In this document: piece after piece, positions 1 through 7,772 of the stretch
How the letters are laid out: every line of letters begins with the position of its first letter
Numbering within the stretch: position 1 is the first letter of the stretch
Source of the DNA: an uncultured Micrococcales bacterium
GTDB taxonomy: Bacteria; Actinomycetota; Actinomycetes; Actinomycetales; Microbacteriaceae
Length of the DNA: 11,735 nt
Direction of reading: 5' to 3'
NCBI GenBank assembly: GCA_903853515.1
Contig: CAINTU010000001.1
Location: forward strand, 1-11,735
Made by a program: the position numbers and the translations under genes
The notes under the pieces: generated by a model
The model's database searches: none
Told to the model about the DNA's origin: nothing
What the model saw: the letters and a program-made list of their open reading frames with translations, nothing else

Positions 1-472
1 CGGCACCGTCACCGAATACAAACTTGGCAACCGCGCACCGGCAGTCAAATGGTTTGGCATCGACGATAACCAGCAATCCTTGAGTTATGCCAACCTAAGC
101 GGCGCTGTTGTGGTCATGAACTTTTGGTATGCCGGCTGCCCACCTTGCCGAGTCGAGACCCCAGCATTGGTTGACTTGTCAAAAACTTTTGCGGGCAAAG
201 CGCAATTTGTTGGCGTTGATGTGCGTGATTCGCTTGACACAGCGCGGGCTTTCAAGCGCACCTTTGGCGTTAGTTATCCGACGATTCTTGACGCCTCAAC
301 CGGTGACGTGGTTTTGGCATTCACTGGCGTTGTTACACCGAGTGCCGTGCCAACCACAATTGTGATTGATCGCCAGGGCAGAGTCGCTGGCCGCATCTTG
401 GGCAACGCTGACAAAGAAACTCTCAAGTCGATGATCTCTCGAGTTGTCGCCGAACCTGTGGCAGGCAACTAA
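1..472 (+). CDS. resA: TlpA/ResA-like thiol-disulfide oxidoreductase, 5' end outside the window
   Basis: This is the C-terminal 156 residues of a membrane-tethered thioredoxin-like protein that keeps the CxxCH cysteines of apocytochrome c reduced on the outer face of the membrane. The frame is already open at base 2, and the first residues (GNRAPAVKWFGIDDNQQ) match the start of a TlpA/ResA fold. The true start and the signal anchor therefore lie upstream, and the in-frame TTG at 80 is internal. The active site CPPC is encoded at 137-148, directly after the NFWYAG strand. The cis-proline region is AVPTTIVIDRQGRVAG. The TAA stop abuts the ccdA ATG with no spacer, and ccdA, resB and ccsA follow. 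This context supports a cytochrome c maturation role over a general thioredoxin. Family assignment is firm; the symbol resA is by context. Confidence 0.88.
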   Translation, partial: GTVTEYKLGNRAPAVKWFGIDDNQQSLSYANLSGAVVVMNFWYAGCPPCRVETPALVDLSKTFAGKAQFVGVDVRDSLDTARAFKRTFGVSYPTILDASTGDVVLAFTGVVTPSAVPTTIVIDRQGRVAGRILGNADKETLKSMISRVVAEPVAGN

Positions 473-1198
473 ATGCCCTCAGTGATCGTGTCTGGTTCAA
501 TCATCGCGGCGATGCCGGTGGCGCTGTTGGCGGGCTTGGTGTCGTTTCTGAGTCCGTGCGTTTTGCCGCTGTTGCCCGCATATCTAGGGCTTGTTTCGGG
601 TTCAAGCAGCACACACAAACGAAGTCGCACAATTCTTGGCGCGGTGCTTTTTGTTTTGGGTTTCAGTGTTGTGTTCGTTGCCTTGGGCGCAGGCTTTGGT
701 TCGCTTGGCACATTGGTGCACGGTGCGACTAAAGATGCCTTGATTCGCGGGCTTGGTGTCTTGGTGATTTTGTTTGGCGTGGTTATGTTGGGCGGCTTCG
801 ACTTTGCGCAGCGCACAGCCAAGCTAAACCTGCGTCCGCGCGCTGGCCTGATCGGTGCCGTTCTGCTCGGCGTTGTTTTTGGCCTCGGCTGGACCCCGTG
901 CATTGGGCCAACTCTCGGCGCGGTGTTGAATCTCGCCTTCACAACGGGCACAGTGTGGCGCGGGGTTTTGCTCGCCACCGTTTATTCGATTGGCCTTGGT
1001 CTGCCGTTTATTTTGCTTGCCGCTGGTTTTAGTTGGGCAAGCAAATCTGTTGGCTTTGTCAAACGCCATATTCGTCAGTTCAATATCGGCGGATCCATCT
1101 TGTTGATTGTGCTCGGGGTTTTGCTTGTGACTGGTTTGTGGAATTCGTTTATCGATTATTTGCAGGGGGTGCTCGGTGGCTTTGCGCCAGCAATCTAA
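473..1198 (+). CDS. ccdA: CcdA thiol-disulfide interchange transporter
   Basis: CcdA is a six-helix membrane protein (DsbD transmembrane family) that passes electrons from cytoplasmic thioredoxin to the extracytoplasmic thioredoxin encoded just upstream. The 241-residue length is normal for the family. The redox cysteines sit in two conserved motifs, SPCVLP (Cys29) in the first helix and TPCIGP (Cys143) in the fourth. Hydrophobic segments lie near residues 12-42, 53-77, 88-108, 125-155, 165-187 and 203-225. The ATG at 473 follows the preceding stop codon directly, with little Shine-Dalgarno match, so translation is probably coupled. Its last 23 bases overlap resB. The assignment is secure from the motifs and operon context. 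Confidence 0.95.
   Translation: MPSVIVSGSIIAAMPVALLAGLVSFLSPCVLPLLPAYLGLVSGSSSTHKRSRTILGAVLFVLGFSVVFVALGAGFGSLGTLVHGATKDALIRGLGVLVILFGVVMLGGFDFAQRTAKLNLRPRAGLIGAVLLGVVFGLGWTPCIGPTLGAVLNLAFTTGTVWRGVLLATVYSIGLGLPFILLAAGFSWASKSVGFVKRHIRQFNIGGSILLIVLGVLLVTGLWNSFIDYLQGVLGGFAPAI
1164..1169 (+). promoter_or_regulatory. Shine-Dalgarno site deciding the resB start
   Basis: AGGGGG lies inside the ccdA coding region, six bases before the GTG at 1176. It supports starting resB within ccdA, giving a 23-base overlap, rather than at a later codon. Confidence 0.6.
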
Positions 1199-2801
1199 GA
1201 AGGGCACTCGCCAGAAACCCAAGCGCGCGCCGCGTGACTATTCTGCTGAGGTTACATCTGCTGACATTGGTGCGCTCGGTTGGGCTAGGTGGATCTGGCG
1301 TCAACTAACGAGCATGCGCACTGCACTTATTTTGCTTTTGTTGATGGCAGTTGCTTCGGTGCCTGGCTCGCTTTACCCGCAACGCACAGCAGACCCTAAC
1401 GGCGTCACTCAGTTTTTTCAGGCCAACCCTCAGCTGGCTCAAACACTCGATCGCTTTCAACTTTTTGACGTGTATTCGTCTGCTTGGTTTAGCGCAATTT
1501 ATATTTTGCTTTTCATCTCTCTGGTCGGTTGTGTGCTGCCGCGCATCGGTGTGCACTGGGGTGAACTGACTGCGCCGGCACCGTTGATGCCGCGCAACAT
1601 GTCGCGCATGCCAGCGTATGCAAAGTTCACCGTTGCAACGCCAGCGGCCCAAAAAACCGCCGTCGATCGCGCCACAGCGCAACTAAAGCGTGAGCGCTAT
1701 CGATTAGTGCGCGAGGCGAATGGTGTGCGCGCCGAAAAGGGCTATTTGCGCGAGACCGGCAACCTGCTCTTTCACGCATCACTATTGGGCGTGCTTTTGG
1801 CGGTTGGCATCGGTGGTGCATTTAGCTATAGCGGGCAGCGTGTGCTGGTTGAGGGCGAGACTTTTGTGAATAACCTCGCTGACTTCGACTCATTCACTCC
1901 TGGCTTGTTTTTCAACGCGGATCGATTGACCCCCATGAGCCTTTCGCTCACAAATTTCTCGACCACCTATGACCTAAATAATCCGAGCAACCGCGGCATT
2001 CCGATTGATTTTCGTGCTCAGGTTGTCAGTCGTGTTGGCGCAGAGGGTTTGCCAAAATCGAGCGTGATTCGCGTGAATGAGCCACTCGAATTGCCCGGCT
2101 CTAAGGTTTATCTCACCGGCAACGGCTACGCGCCAGTGGTAACTATTTTTGATGGCAAGGGCAACGTGGCTTTCGATGGCCCCGTGGTTTTTTTGCCGCA
2201 AGATTCAAACATGACCTCGCTCGGTGTCATCAAAGTGCCAGATGCCAGCCCAAGCCAATTCGGCATTCAGGCGTTCTTTTACCCAACGGCAGCCAAATTA
2301 AAATCCGGCGCTCTCACGAGTGCTTTTCCGGCAGCGGGTGATCCACTTTTGACCATGTTTGTCTATAAGGGCAATCTGGGTCTAGACAGCGGACTCAACA
2401 GCAACGTGTTTCAACTCAACGTGCATGCCATGAAGCAGGTCGCAGGCGGCAAGAGCGGCAACAAGGCAATCGAGCTAGCGCCAGGTCAGTCGGCAAAGTT
2501 GCCAGATGGTCTCGGTCGCGTTTATTTCACCGGCATCAAACGCTATGCCTCGTTAGATATCACCTATAACCCAGGCGAACTTTATGTTTTGGCATTCGCG
2601 ATTTTGGCGATGGTTGGTTTGGTGATGATGCTCTTCACTAAGCGCCGTCGCGTCTGGGTAAAAATTGTTGAAGGCGGCATCGAAGTTGCTGCGCTTTCGA
2701 AGCACAAGGATTCCAATCTCGACCGCATGCTAGAACACTTCATCAAGTCTGCAAAAATTAAAAATGTCACAGCCAAACCTGCCAAGAAAGCCACTAAATG
2801 A
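1176..2801 (+). CDS. resB: ResB/CcsB cytochrome c biogenesis protein
   Basis: ResB is one half of the System II cytochrome c synthase; with CcsA it moves heme outward and ligates it to apocytochrome c. The 541-residue product has the family layout: a basic cytoplasmic N-terminus (residues 1-45), membrane segments near 48-66, 103-122 and 196-218, a large extracytoplasmic domain (about 220-465), a last helix near 469-487, and a basic tail. The segment ending in SVPGSLYPQ and the GNLLFHASLLGVLL helix are typical; His200 in the latter is a candidate heme ligand (inference). The chosen GTG start at 1176 lies inside ccdA, and AGGGGG at 1164-1169 sits six bases before it. The stop overlaps the ccsA start as ATGA. 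Gene order and topology make the call firm. Confidence 0.94.
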   Translation: MALRQQSKKGTRQKPKRAPRDYSAEVTSADIGALGWARWIWRQLTSMRTALILLLLMAVASVPGSLYPQRTADPNGVTQFFQANPQLAQTLDRFQLFDVYSSAWFSAIYILLFISLVGCVLPRIGVHWGELTAPAPLMPRNMSRMPAYAKFTVATPAAQKTAVDRATAQLKRERYRLVREANGVRAEKGYLRETGNLLFHASLLGVLLAVGIGGAFSYSGQRVLVEGETFVNNLADFDSFTPGLFFNADRLTPMSLSLTNFSTTYDLNNPSNRGIPIDFRAQVVSRVGAEGLPKSSVIRVNEPLELPGSKVYLTGNGYAPVVTIFDGKGNVAFDGPVVFLPQDSNMTSLGVIKVPDASPSQFGIQAFFYPTAAKLKSGALTSAFPAAGDPLLTMFVYKGNLGLDSGLNSNVFQLNVHAMKQVAGGKSGNKAIELAPGQSAKLPDGLGRVYFTGIKRYASLDITYNPGELYVLAFAILAMVGLVMMLFTKRRRVWVKIVEGGIEVAALSKHKDSNLDRMLEHFIKSAKIKNVTAKPAKKATK

Positions 2802-3715
2802 CCTCCGTTGTGCTCAACCCCGAACTTGATGCGATTTCGCGTTTGATTGTGCTGGGCGCAATGACGCTCTATTCAATTGCGTTCGTTATGTTCAGTGTTT
2901 CGTTGGCGCGGGCGGCAAATGCGGGCAAAGACAAAACTCAAATTGCTCGTGCTGCATTATTTGAACGCATCGCACTCATCATCACGGTCGTCAGCGTCGT
3001 GGCTCACGGTGCCGGTGTGCTAACTCGCGGCATCGCCGCAGCTCGTGTGCCTTGGGCCAACATGTATGAGTTCTCGGTAACCGGTTCGTTCGTGGTCATG
3101 TCGATCTATTTGCTGTCACTCATTTTTAGACCAATCAAATATTTGGCCGCGTTCGTTACAGGCTTTGTGGTTTTGATTCTGGGCAGCGCAACCACTTTGT
3201 TTTATGTCGAAGTTAGATCGCTTATGCCGGCACTTCAAAACTATTGGCTCTTGATTCACGTGACTGTGGCCATTCTCGCCACCGCGTTTTTCATGATTGG
3301 CGCGGCGCTCGCATTTATTTATCTCATGCGCGAGTGGGAATGGTTTAACAAAACCAAATCGCCACTCGTTGTCAGTGCACGCAAGGTTTTGGCAATCATG
3401 CCCAAGAGCGACAAGCTCGAGCGTCAGAGCTACCAATTCAACATCATTGGTTTGATTTTGTGGACCTTCACTCTGATCGCCGGCGCAATCTGGGCCGACA
3501 AAGCCTGGCACCGCTTTTGGGGTTGGGACACCAAAGAGGTTTGGACCTTCATCATCTGGTGCATCTATATGGGTTACGGTCACGCGACTGTGACAAGAGG
3601 CTGGGATGGCAAGCGTGCCGCCTGGCTCTCGATGATTGGCTTCGTCGCGATCCTGTTCAACTTCACCATCGTCAATCTTTATTTCAAAGGGCTGCACGTT
3701 TATTCGGGTCTTTAG
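2798..3715 (+). CDS. ccsA: CcsA/ResC heme-handling cytochrome c synthase subunit
   Basis: This 305-residue polytopic protein is the second half of the System II synthase and carries the external heme-presenting WWD domain. The tryptophan-rich signature WGWDTKEVW is at residues 241-249. Candidate heme-ligating histidines near membrane segments include His70, His154 (LLIHVT), His238 and His300 in the terminal GLHVYSGL. About eight hydrophobic segments can be seen. The start ATG overlaps the resB stop by four bases (ATGA), as expected for two subunits of one complex. It is the last gene of the operon; menC ends 22 bases beyond it on the other strand. The same gene is named resC or ccsB in different genomes, so the symbol is conventional while the function is secure. 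Confidence 0.95.
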   Translation: MTSVVLNPELDAISRLIVLGAMTLYSIAFVMFSVSLARAANAGKDKTQIARAALFERIALIITVVSVVAHGAGVLTRGIAAARVPWANMYEFSVTGSFVVMSIYLLSLIFRPIKYLAAFVTGFVVLILGSATTLFYVEVRSLMPALQNYWLLIHVTVAILATAFFMIGAALAFIYLMREWEWFNKTKSPLVVSARKVLAIMPKSDKLERQSYQFNIIGLILWTFTLIAGAIWADKAWHRFWGWDTKEVWTFIIWCIYMGYGHATVTRGWDGKRAAWLSMIGFVAILFNFTIVNLYFKGLHVYSGL

Positions 3716-3726
3716 GCCGCTACAAA

Positions 3727-3751
3727 TCGCGCGTCGACTAAATAAGCGCGA
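3727..3751. terminator. Weak stem-loop between converging ccsA and menC
   Basis: TCGCGC and GCGCGA form a six-base-pair stem around a 13-base loop that contains the menC stop codon. On the - strand the stem is followed by TTTG; neither strand has a real T-tract. It could act as a poor bidirectional terminator or be chance. Confidence 0.2.
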
Positions 3752-4757
3752 GGCAGCGTTCTAAGCGAGCCAACCACCAAGCACGGCGCTCTTCAGTTGC
3801 CGCTAGGCGAGTGAGTGCATCATTGGTGACATCAACTCGAGCCACTGCAATTTGACCGTCGACCGGAATAAGCGGCGAGTCAGTTACGTCGTCGGCCAAA
3901 AGTGCGGCGGTTGCGAGCCCAGAGGCATACGGCGAATGCAACAGGGCGGCCAAGTGGGCTCCCATCGAAATGCCCACAGAAGTTTCGAGTGCGCTAGAGA
4001 CCACAACGGGCAAAGCGGCTTCGGCTGCGATTTTCATCGCCGCGGTAATGCCACCCAGCGGCGCAGCTTTGAGCACAAGCACATCGGCAGCGCCGGCCCG
4101 TGCAACAGCAATTGGGTCGCTGGCTTTGCGCACCGACTCGTCGGCTGCAACCTTGATTGGCGCATCGGGTGAAATTTGCCGCAAAGCTGTGCGCACTTCG
4201 GCCAGCTCAGCGACTGTTGCGACTGGCTGTTCTAAATATTCGATCGGCAGCCCTGAGTCGATAAGCGATTGAGCAACTTCGAGGGTTTGCACGACGCTGT
4301 AGCCACCATTTGCATCAAGGCGGATTCGCGCATTTGGCCAAAGCCTGTGCACCTCGCGAACTCGGGCGATGTCGTCGGCAAGTGCTTGACCCTTTTCGGC
4401 AACTTTGATTTTGACGACCTCAAACGCGCCAAAAGGTGCCAAAGCGGCGGCAACTTCACTAGGCGCCACTGCCGGCAAAGTCGCATTCACTTTGATTGAC
4501 TTGTGGGCAACGGCTGGCAAATCGTTGAATGCGAATTCGACGGCCGCACGCAACCAGATCGAGCTTTCAGCGTCGTCGTATTCGACAAAGGGCGACCATT
4601 CGGCCCATCCGTGGGTGCCTTCAAAAAGCAGCACCTCGCGAACGTCAAGACCGCGAAAACGAACCCGCATTGGCACTTGCAAGACCCGCGCAGACTCGAG
4701 CACCCTGGCCCGCCAATCTGTTGGCAGAGCGGCCAACTTTTCGGGCAAACCATTCAC
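3738..4757 (-). CDS. menC: o-succinylbenzoate synthase MenC
   Basis: MenC dehydrates SHCHC to o-succinylbenzoate in menaquinone synthesis. The 339-residue protein is of the enolase superfamily and shows every landmark: the VPMRVRFRG start typical of actinobacterial MenC (residues 28-36), KIK at 116-118 with Lys118 as catalytic acid/base, metal ligands Asp148 (RLDANGG), Glu176 (EYLEQPV) and Asp206 (AADES), and the second lysine Lys230 (VLKAAPLGG). SSALETSVG (254-262) closes the barrel. The start is GTG at 4757; an in-frame TAG at 4769-4767 prevents any earlier one. A -10 element sits exactly -12 to -7 from this GTG, suggesting a leaderless message. The gene diverges from menB across only 17 bases and converges on ccsA. 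Confidence 0.95.
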   Translation of the reverse strand: MNGLPEKLAALPTDWRARVLESARVLQVPMRVRFRGLDVREVLLFEGTHGWAEWSPFVEYDDAESSIWLRAAVEFAFNDLPAVAHKSIKVNATLPAVAPSEVAAALAPFGAFEVVKIKVAEKGQALADDIARVREVHRLWPNARIRLDANGGYSVVQTLEVAQSLIDSGLPIEYLEQPVATVAELAEVRTALRQISPDAPIKVAADESVRKASDPIAVARAGAADVLVLKAAPLGGITAAMKIAAEAALPVVVSSALETSVGISMGAHLAALLHSPYASGLATAALLADDVTDSPLIPVDGQIAVARVDVTNDALTRLAATEERRAWWLARLERCLALI

Positions 4758-4759
4758 AT

Positions 4760-4772
4760 TGTTAGGCTAACA
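4760..4772. promoter_or_regulatory. Palindromic bidirectional -10 promoter core for menB and menC
   Basis: TGTTAGGCTAACA is a palindrome apart from its central base (4766). On the + strand it reads TG-T-TAGGCT, with the TANNNT hexamer at 4763-4768, which is -12 to -7 from the menB ATG. On the - strand it reads TG-T-TAGCCT, with the hexamer at 4769-4764, which is -12 to -7 from the menC GTG. Both orientations match an extended -10, and I see no good -35 on either side. The inference is one shared melting site serving two leaderless genes that cannot both be bound by polymerase at once. Confidence 0.7.
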
Positions 4773-4774
4773 GC

Positions 4775-5665
4775 ATGGCGCAAAACGTTTCTGACCTCTT
4801 TGATGCAAGCATTTGGCACGTTGTGCCGGGCTTCGAGGCTTTCGAAGACATCACCTATCACCGCCACAACACAATGGGCGCGGTGCGCATCGCGTTCAAT
4901 CGCCCCGAGGTGCGCAATGCATTTCGCCCGCAGACCGTTGACGAATTGGTGCAGTCGCTAACTCACGCACACAACGACAATCAAGTCGGCGCAGTGTTGC
5001 TAACTGGCAACGGGCCGTCGGCTAAAGATGGCGGCTGGGCTTTCTCGAGTGGCGGCGATCAAAAAGTTCGTGGTCGCGAAGGCTATGAATACAGCGATGG
5101 CTCGACAGCATCGGGCCGTCTGCACATTCTTGAAGTTCAACGAATCATTCGCTTCATGCCGAAGGTGGTAATCGCACTTGTGCCAGGTTGGGCTGCTGGC
5201 GGCGGCCACTCGCTAAACGTGATTGCAGACCTATCAATCGCATCTGCCGAACACGCTCGATTCAAGCAAACCGATGCCGACGTGGGCAGCTTTGACGCCG
5301 GCTACGGCAGTGCCTATTTGGCCAAACAGGTCGGTCAAAAATTTGCTCGCGAAATTTTCTTTTTAGGCCAAGAATATTCGGCTCAACGCGCCTATGAGAT
5401 GGGTGTGGTTAACGCAGTTGTGCCGCACGCAGATCTTGAAAAAACCGGTGTCGAGTGGGCCGCAGAGATTCTGCGCAAGTCGCCGCAATCGATTCGCCTC
5501 TTGAAATACGCGATGAACATGACAGACGACGGAATGGTCGGGCAACAACTATTTGCCGGCGAAACCACGAGGCTCGCCTATGGCACCGACGAAGCTGTTG
5601 AAGGTCGCGACAGTTTTCTGCAAAAACGCGAGCCCGACTGGGCGCCGTTTAAATGGCAGTTCTAG
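4775..5665 (+). CDS. menB: 1,4-dihydroxy-2-naphthoyl-CoA synthase MenB (type II)
   Basis: MenB is a crotonase-fold enzyme that cyclises o-succinylbenzoyl-CoA to DHNA-CoA in the cytoplasm. The 296-residue product closely matches mycobacterial MenB. It has the FNRPEVRNAF entry motif, the oxyanion-hole region SSGGDQ (91-96) and GWAAGGGHSLN (138-148), then QTDADVGSFDAGYGSAYLA (165-183). Asp167 corresponds to M. tuberculosis Asp185, so this is the bicarbonate-independent type II form; type I enzymes have Gly there. Tyr269 (RLAYG) corresponds to the catalytic Tyr287. The C-terminus EPDWAPFKWQF is typical. An in-frame TAG at 4763-4765 makes ATG 4775 the earliest possible start, and no leader room remains if the promoter at 4763-4768 is used. 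menE follows after 20 bases. Confidence 0.97.
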   Translation: MAQNVSDLFDASIWHVVPGFEAFEDITYHRHNTMGAVRIAFNRPEVRNAFRPQTVDELVQSLTHAHNDNQVGAVLLTGNGPSAKDGGWAFSSGGDQKVRGREGYEYSDGSTASGRLHILEVQRIIRFMPKVVIALVPGWAAGGGHSLNVIADLSIASAEHARFKQTDADVGSFDAGYGSAYLAKQVGQKFAREIFFLGQEYSAQRAYEMGVVNAVVPHADLEKTGVEWAAEILRKSPQSIRLLKYAMNMTDDGMVGQQLFAGETTRLAYGTDEAVEGRDSFLQKREPDWAPFKWQF

Positions 5666-5685
5666 GTTCAAGGTTTAGCAAATAA

Positions 5686-6834
5686 GTGGCATCACAAATC
5701 AAAGTTGTCGCGGCCAATGACGTGGTCGGCGCAACTTTGGCACTCGCCGAAGCGCTAGCGGGTGAGTGCACGGTTTTTATCTCTCCGCCCGAGGTCAACG
5801 GCAAGCTGCCTGAACTTCACGGTCTGCCAGAAACTATCGAAGACGACACTGCCCTGATCATCGAATCAAGCGGATCGACCGGTAGCCCAAAGCGAATTTC
5901 GCTCTCGAGTGCCGCTCTGATTGCAAGTGCAGAAGCTTCGGCTGAGCGCTTGGGGGCCAAGGGCCAATGGCTACTTGCTCTGCCAATCAATTTTGTTGCA
6001 GGCGCCCAAGTTTTGATTCGGTCACTCTCGGCAGACAGCTTGCCAGTAATCATGAATACGGCCGTGCCGTTCACGGCAGAGGCGTTCACTCGCTCTGCAA
6101 GTTTGCTCACAGCCGAGCACCGCTTCACATCGGTTGTGCCAACCCAACTTGCCCGGTTAGCAAATGCCGTTGGCAATCTTGATTACATAGCCGATGAATA
6201 TTTGCTTGCGATGCTTAGGCGCTTCGACGCGATTCTGGTCGGTGGCCAGGCGCCTCGCAGCGCCGATGTGAATTTTTTGCGCGCACTCGGCGTCAACATT
6301 GTCACGACCTATGGCATGGCAGAAACATGTGGCGGATGCGTCTATGACGGGCAACCGCTGAGCGGGGTCGAACTGCAACTCGGCGAAGACTCTCGCATTC
6401 AATTGCGCGGCCCGGTGCTTGCCAATAACTTGCAACACACTGGCGCGTTGACAAGCGAAGGCTGGTTGCAAACCAACGACGTTGGTCAGATTGACGACCA
6501 CGGCAAACTAACTGTGCTTGGCCGCAGCGATCGAGTTTTGATCAGCGGCGGCATAAAGGTTGCCCTCGATGCAGTCGAAGAACTAACCGCTTCGATTGGC
6601 GGCGTGGTCGAAGCCTGCGCAGTTGCACTTGATGGTGGTGAATGGGGTGAGCGCGTGGGCGTGGCTTATGTCGGCAGCCCAGAAGTCGCTGACTATTTGG
6701 CCGGGGCAATTTTTGATCAATTGGGAATAGCGGCCAAGCCGATAAGAGTTCTTAGAATCGATAGGTTGCCTCGACTGGCAGCCAGCCAAAAACCAGATTT
6801 GCAACGAATCAAAGAGTTGTTCGAGAGGCAATAG
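5686..6834 (+). CDS. menE: o-succinylbenzoate-CoA ligase MenE
   Basis: MenE activates o-succinylbenzoate with ATP and CoA to give the MenB substrate. The 382-residue protein is a short ANL-family adenylating enzyme, as in actinobacterial MenE. Visible motifs are the phosphate loop SSGSTGSPK (61-69), TTYGMAET (207-214), the TNDVG aspartate motif (263-267), GRSDRVLISGG (279-289), and a C-terminal QKPD whose Lys369 is the likely adenylation lysine. The usual TSGTTG start of the phosphate loop is replaced by SSGSTG, a conservative change. GTG 5686 is the first usable start after the menB stop, with only a weak AAGG upstream, so it probably depends on menB translation. Its position between menB and menA supports MenE over other acyl-CoA ligases. 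Confidence 0.93.
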   Translation: MASQIKVVAANDVVGATLALAEALAGECTVFISPPEVNGKLPELHGLPETIEDDTALIIESSGSTGSPKRISLSSAALIASAEASAERLGAKGQWLLALPINFVAGAQVLIRSLSADSLPVIMNTAVPFTAEAFTRSASLLTAEHRFTSVVPTQLARLANAVGNLDYIADEYLLAMLRRFDAILVGGQAPRSADVNFLRALGVNIVTTYGMAETCGGCVYDGQPLSGVELQLGEDSRIQLRGPVLANNLQHTGALTSEGWLQTNDVGQIDDHGKLTVLGRSDRVLISGGIKVALDAVEELTASIGGVVEACAVALDGGEWGERVGVAYVGSPEVADYLAGAIFDQLGIAAKPIRVLRIDRLPRLAASQKPDLQRIKELFERQ

Positions 6835-6836
6835 CG

Positions 6837-7772
6837 ATGACCCGCAACGCACCTAGCATCAAGGCCCAACACGCCGCGAATCAATCGACACCTCAACCGA
6901 CCTTTGGCGATTGGGTGAGTGGCGCAAGGCTGCGCACTCTGCCTTTGGCGCTCGCGCCGGTTCTGATTGGCGCTGGGGCAGCTGCCCTAGCCGAGAAATT
7001 CGACTTGCTCTTGAGCGCGCTGGCGCTAGGGGTGGCGCTGCTGTTGCAAATCGGCGTGAATTTTTCAAATGACTATAGCGACGGCGTCAGAGGCACCGAT
7101 GCGTTTCGCGTTGGCCCGAAGCGTCTAACCGGCTCTGGCGCGGCGGCACCAAAGAGCGTGCTAAAAGTTGCTCTTGCCTGCTTTGCTGCAGCGGCCGCCC
7201 TTGGGCTCATCATCACCCTAATCACGCAACTGTGGTGGTTCATCGCCGTAGGCGCTATCGCAATAGTTGCGGCTTGGTTCTATACCGGTGGCAAAAAGCC
7301 ATATGGTTATGCAGGGCTTGGCGAGATTGTCGTATTTATTTTCTTTGGGCTGGTTGCAACTGTTGGCACCGCATACATCCAAATCAAAGATCTTGATGTT
7401 GTAGCAACAATCGGTGGAACAGCCGCCGGATTTTTTGCTACCGCGGTTTTGCTTGTGAACAACATTCGAGACATCGAAACCGACAAGGTGGCTGGCAAAA
7501 AAACTTTGGCCACTCGCATTGGCCGCAAGGCGAGCATCGCGCTCTTCATCTTTTTGTTGTGGATGCCGTTTTTGCTCGCCGCTTTGATTTGGCTGGTTGT
7601 GCCAGCTGTGTTCTTTGTGAATATCGGCATCTTTGTAGCGCTGCCGATCACCTACATCTTGCTCGCGGCTAAGAGCCCGAAAGAGCTAATTTTGGTGCTC
7701 AAATTGACAAGCTATTTGGCCCTTGGTTTTGCAGCCCTAATGTGCTTCGGGCTCTTTCAAGTCAGCTTATAG
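6837..7772 (+). CDS. menA: 1,4-dihydroxy-2-naphthoate polyprenyltransferase MenA
   Basis: MenA attaches the polyprenyl tail to DHNA in the cytoplasmic membrane, giving demethylmenaquinone. It belongs to the UbiA superfamily, and both aspartate-rich motifs that bind the magnesium-diphosphate are present: NDYSDGVRGTD (residues 78-88) and NNIRDIETDKVAGKKTLATRIG (208-229). WVSGARLRTLPLALAPVLIG near the N-terminus (26-45) is also characteristic. The 311 residues contain about eight or nine hydrophobic helices. The ATG lies two bases after the menE stop, and AGAGG at 6824-6828 gives a good Shine-Dalgarno eight bases upstream. The last six bases overlap the end of the convergent DUF4229 gene. Function is secure; tail length cannot be read from sequence. 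Confidence 0.95.
   Translation: MTRNAPSIKAQHAANQSTPQPTFGDWVSGARLRTLPLALAPVLIGAGAAALAEKFDLLLSALALGVALLLQIGVNFSNDYSDGVRGTDAFRVGPKRLTGSGAAAPKSVLKVALACFAAAAALGLIITLITQLWWFIAVGAIAIVAAWFYTGGKKPYGYAGLGEIVVFIFFGLVATVGTAYIQIKDLDVVATIGGTAAGFFATAVLLVNNIRDIETDKVAGKKTLATRIGRKASIALFIFLLWMPFLLAALIWLVVPAVFFVNIGIFVALPITYILLAAKSPKELILVLKLTSYLALGFAALMCFGLFQVSL

Noticed and set aside
80..82. TTG as the start of the thioredoxin-like gene
   Set aside because: The frame is open to the left edge and the preceding residues already match the TlpA/ResA fold, so the TTG is internal.
469..978. Long open frame on the - strand opposite ccdA
   Set aside because: It is the reverse of a strongly conserved ccdA frame, its product is low-complexity Pro/Thr/Lys with no domain, and no ribosome site or promoter precedes it.
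3116..3697. 193-codon open frame on the - strand opposite ccsA
   Set aside because: The ccsA frame is certain from its WWD motif; the antisense product is Cys/His-scattered and matches no fold I know.
5343..5360. GCGAAATTTTC-like sequence inside menB resembling the 16-bp palindrome
   Set aside because: It is an imperfect match within a conserved coding region and is most likely set by the codons for ARE-IFF.
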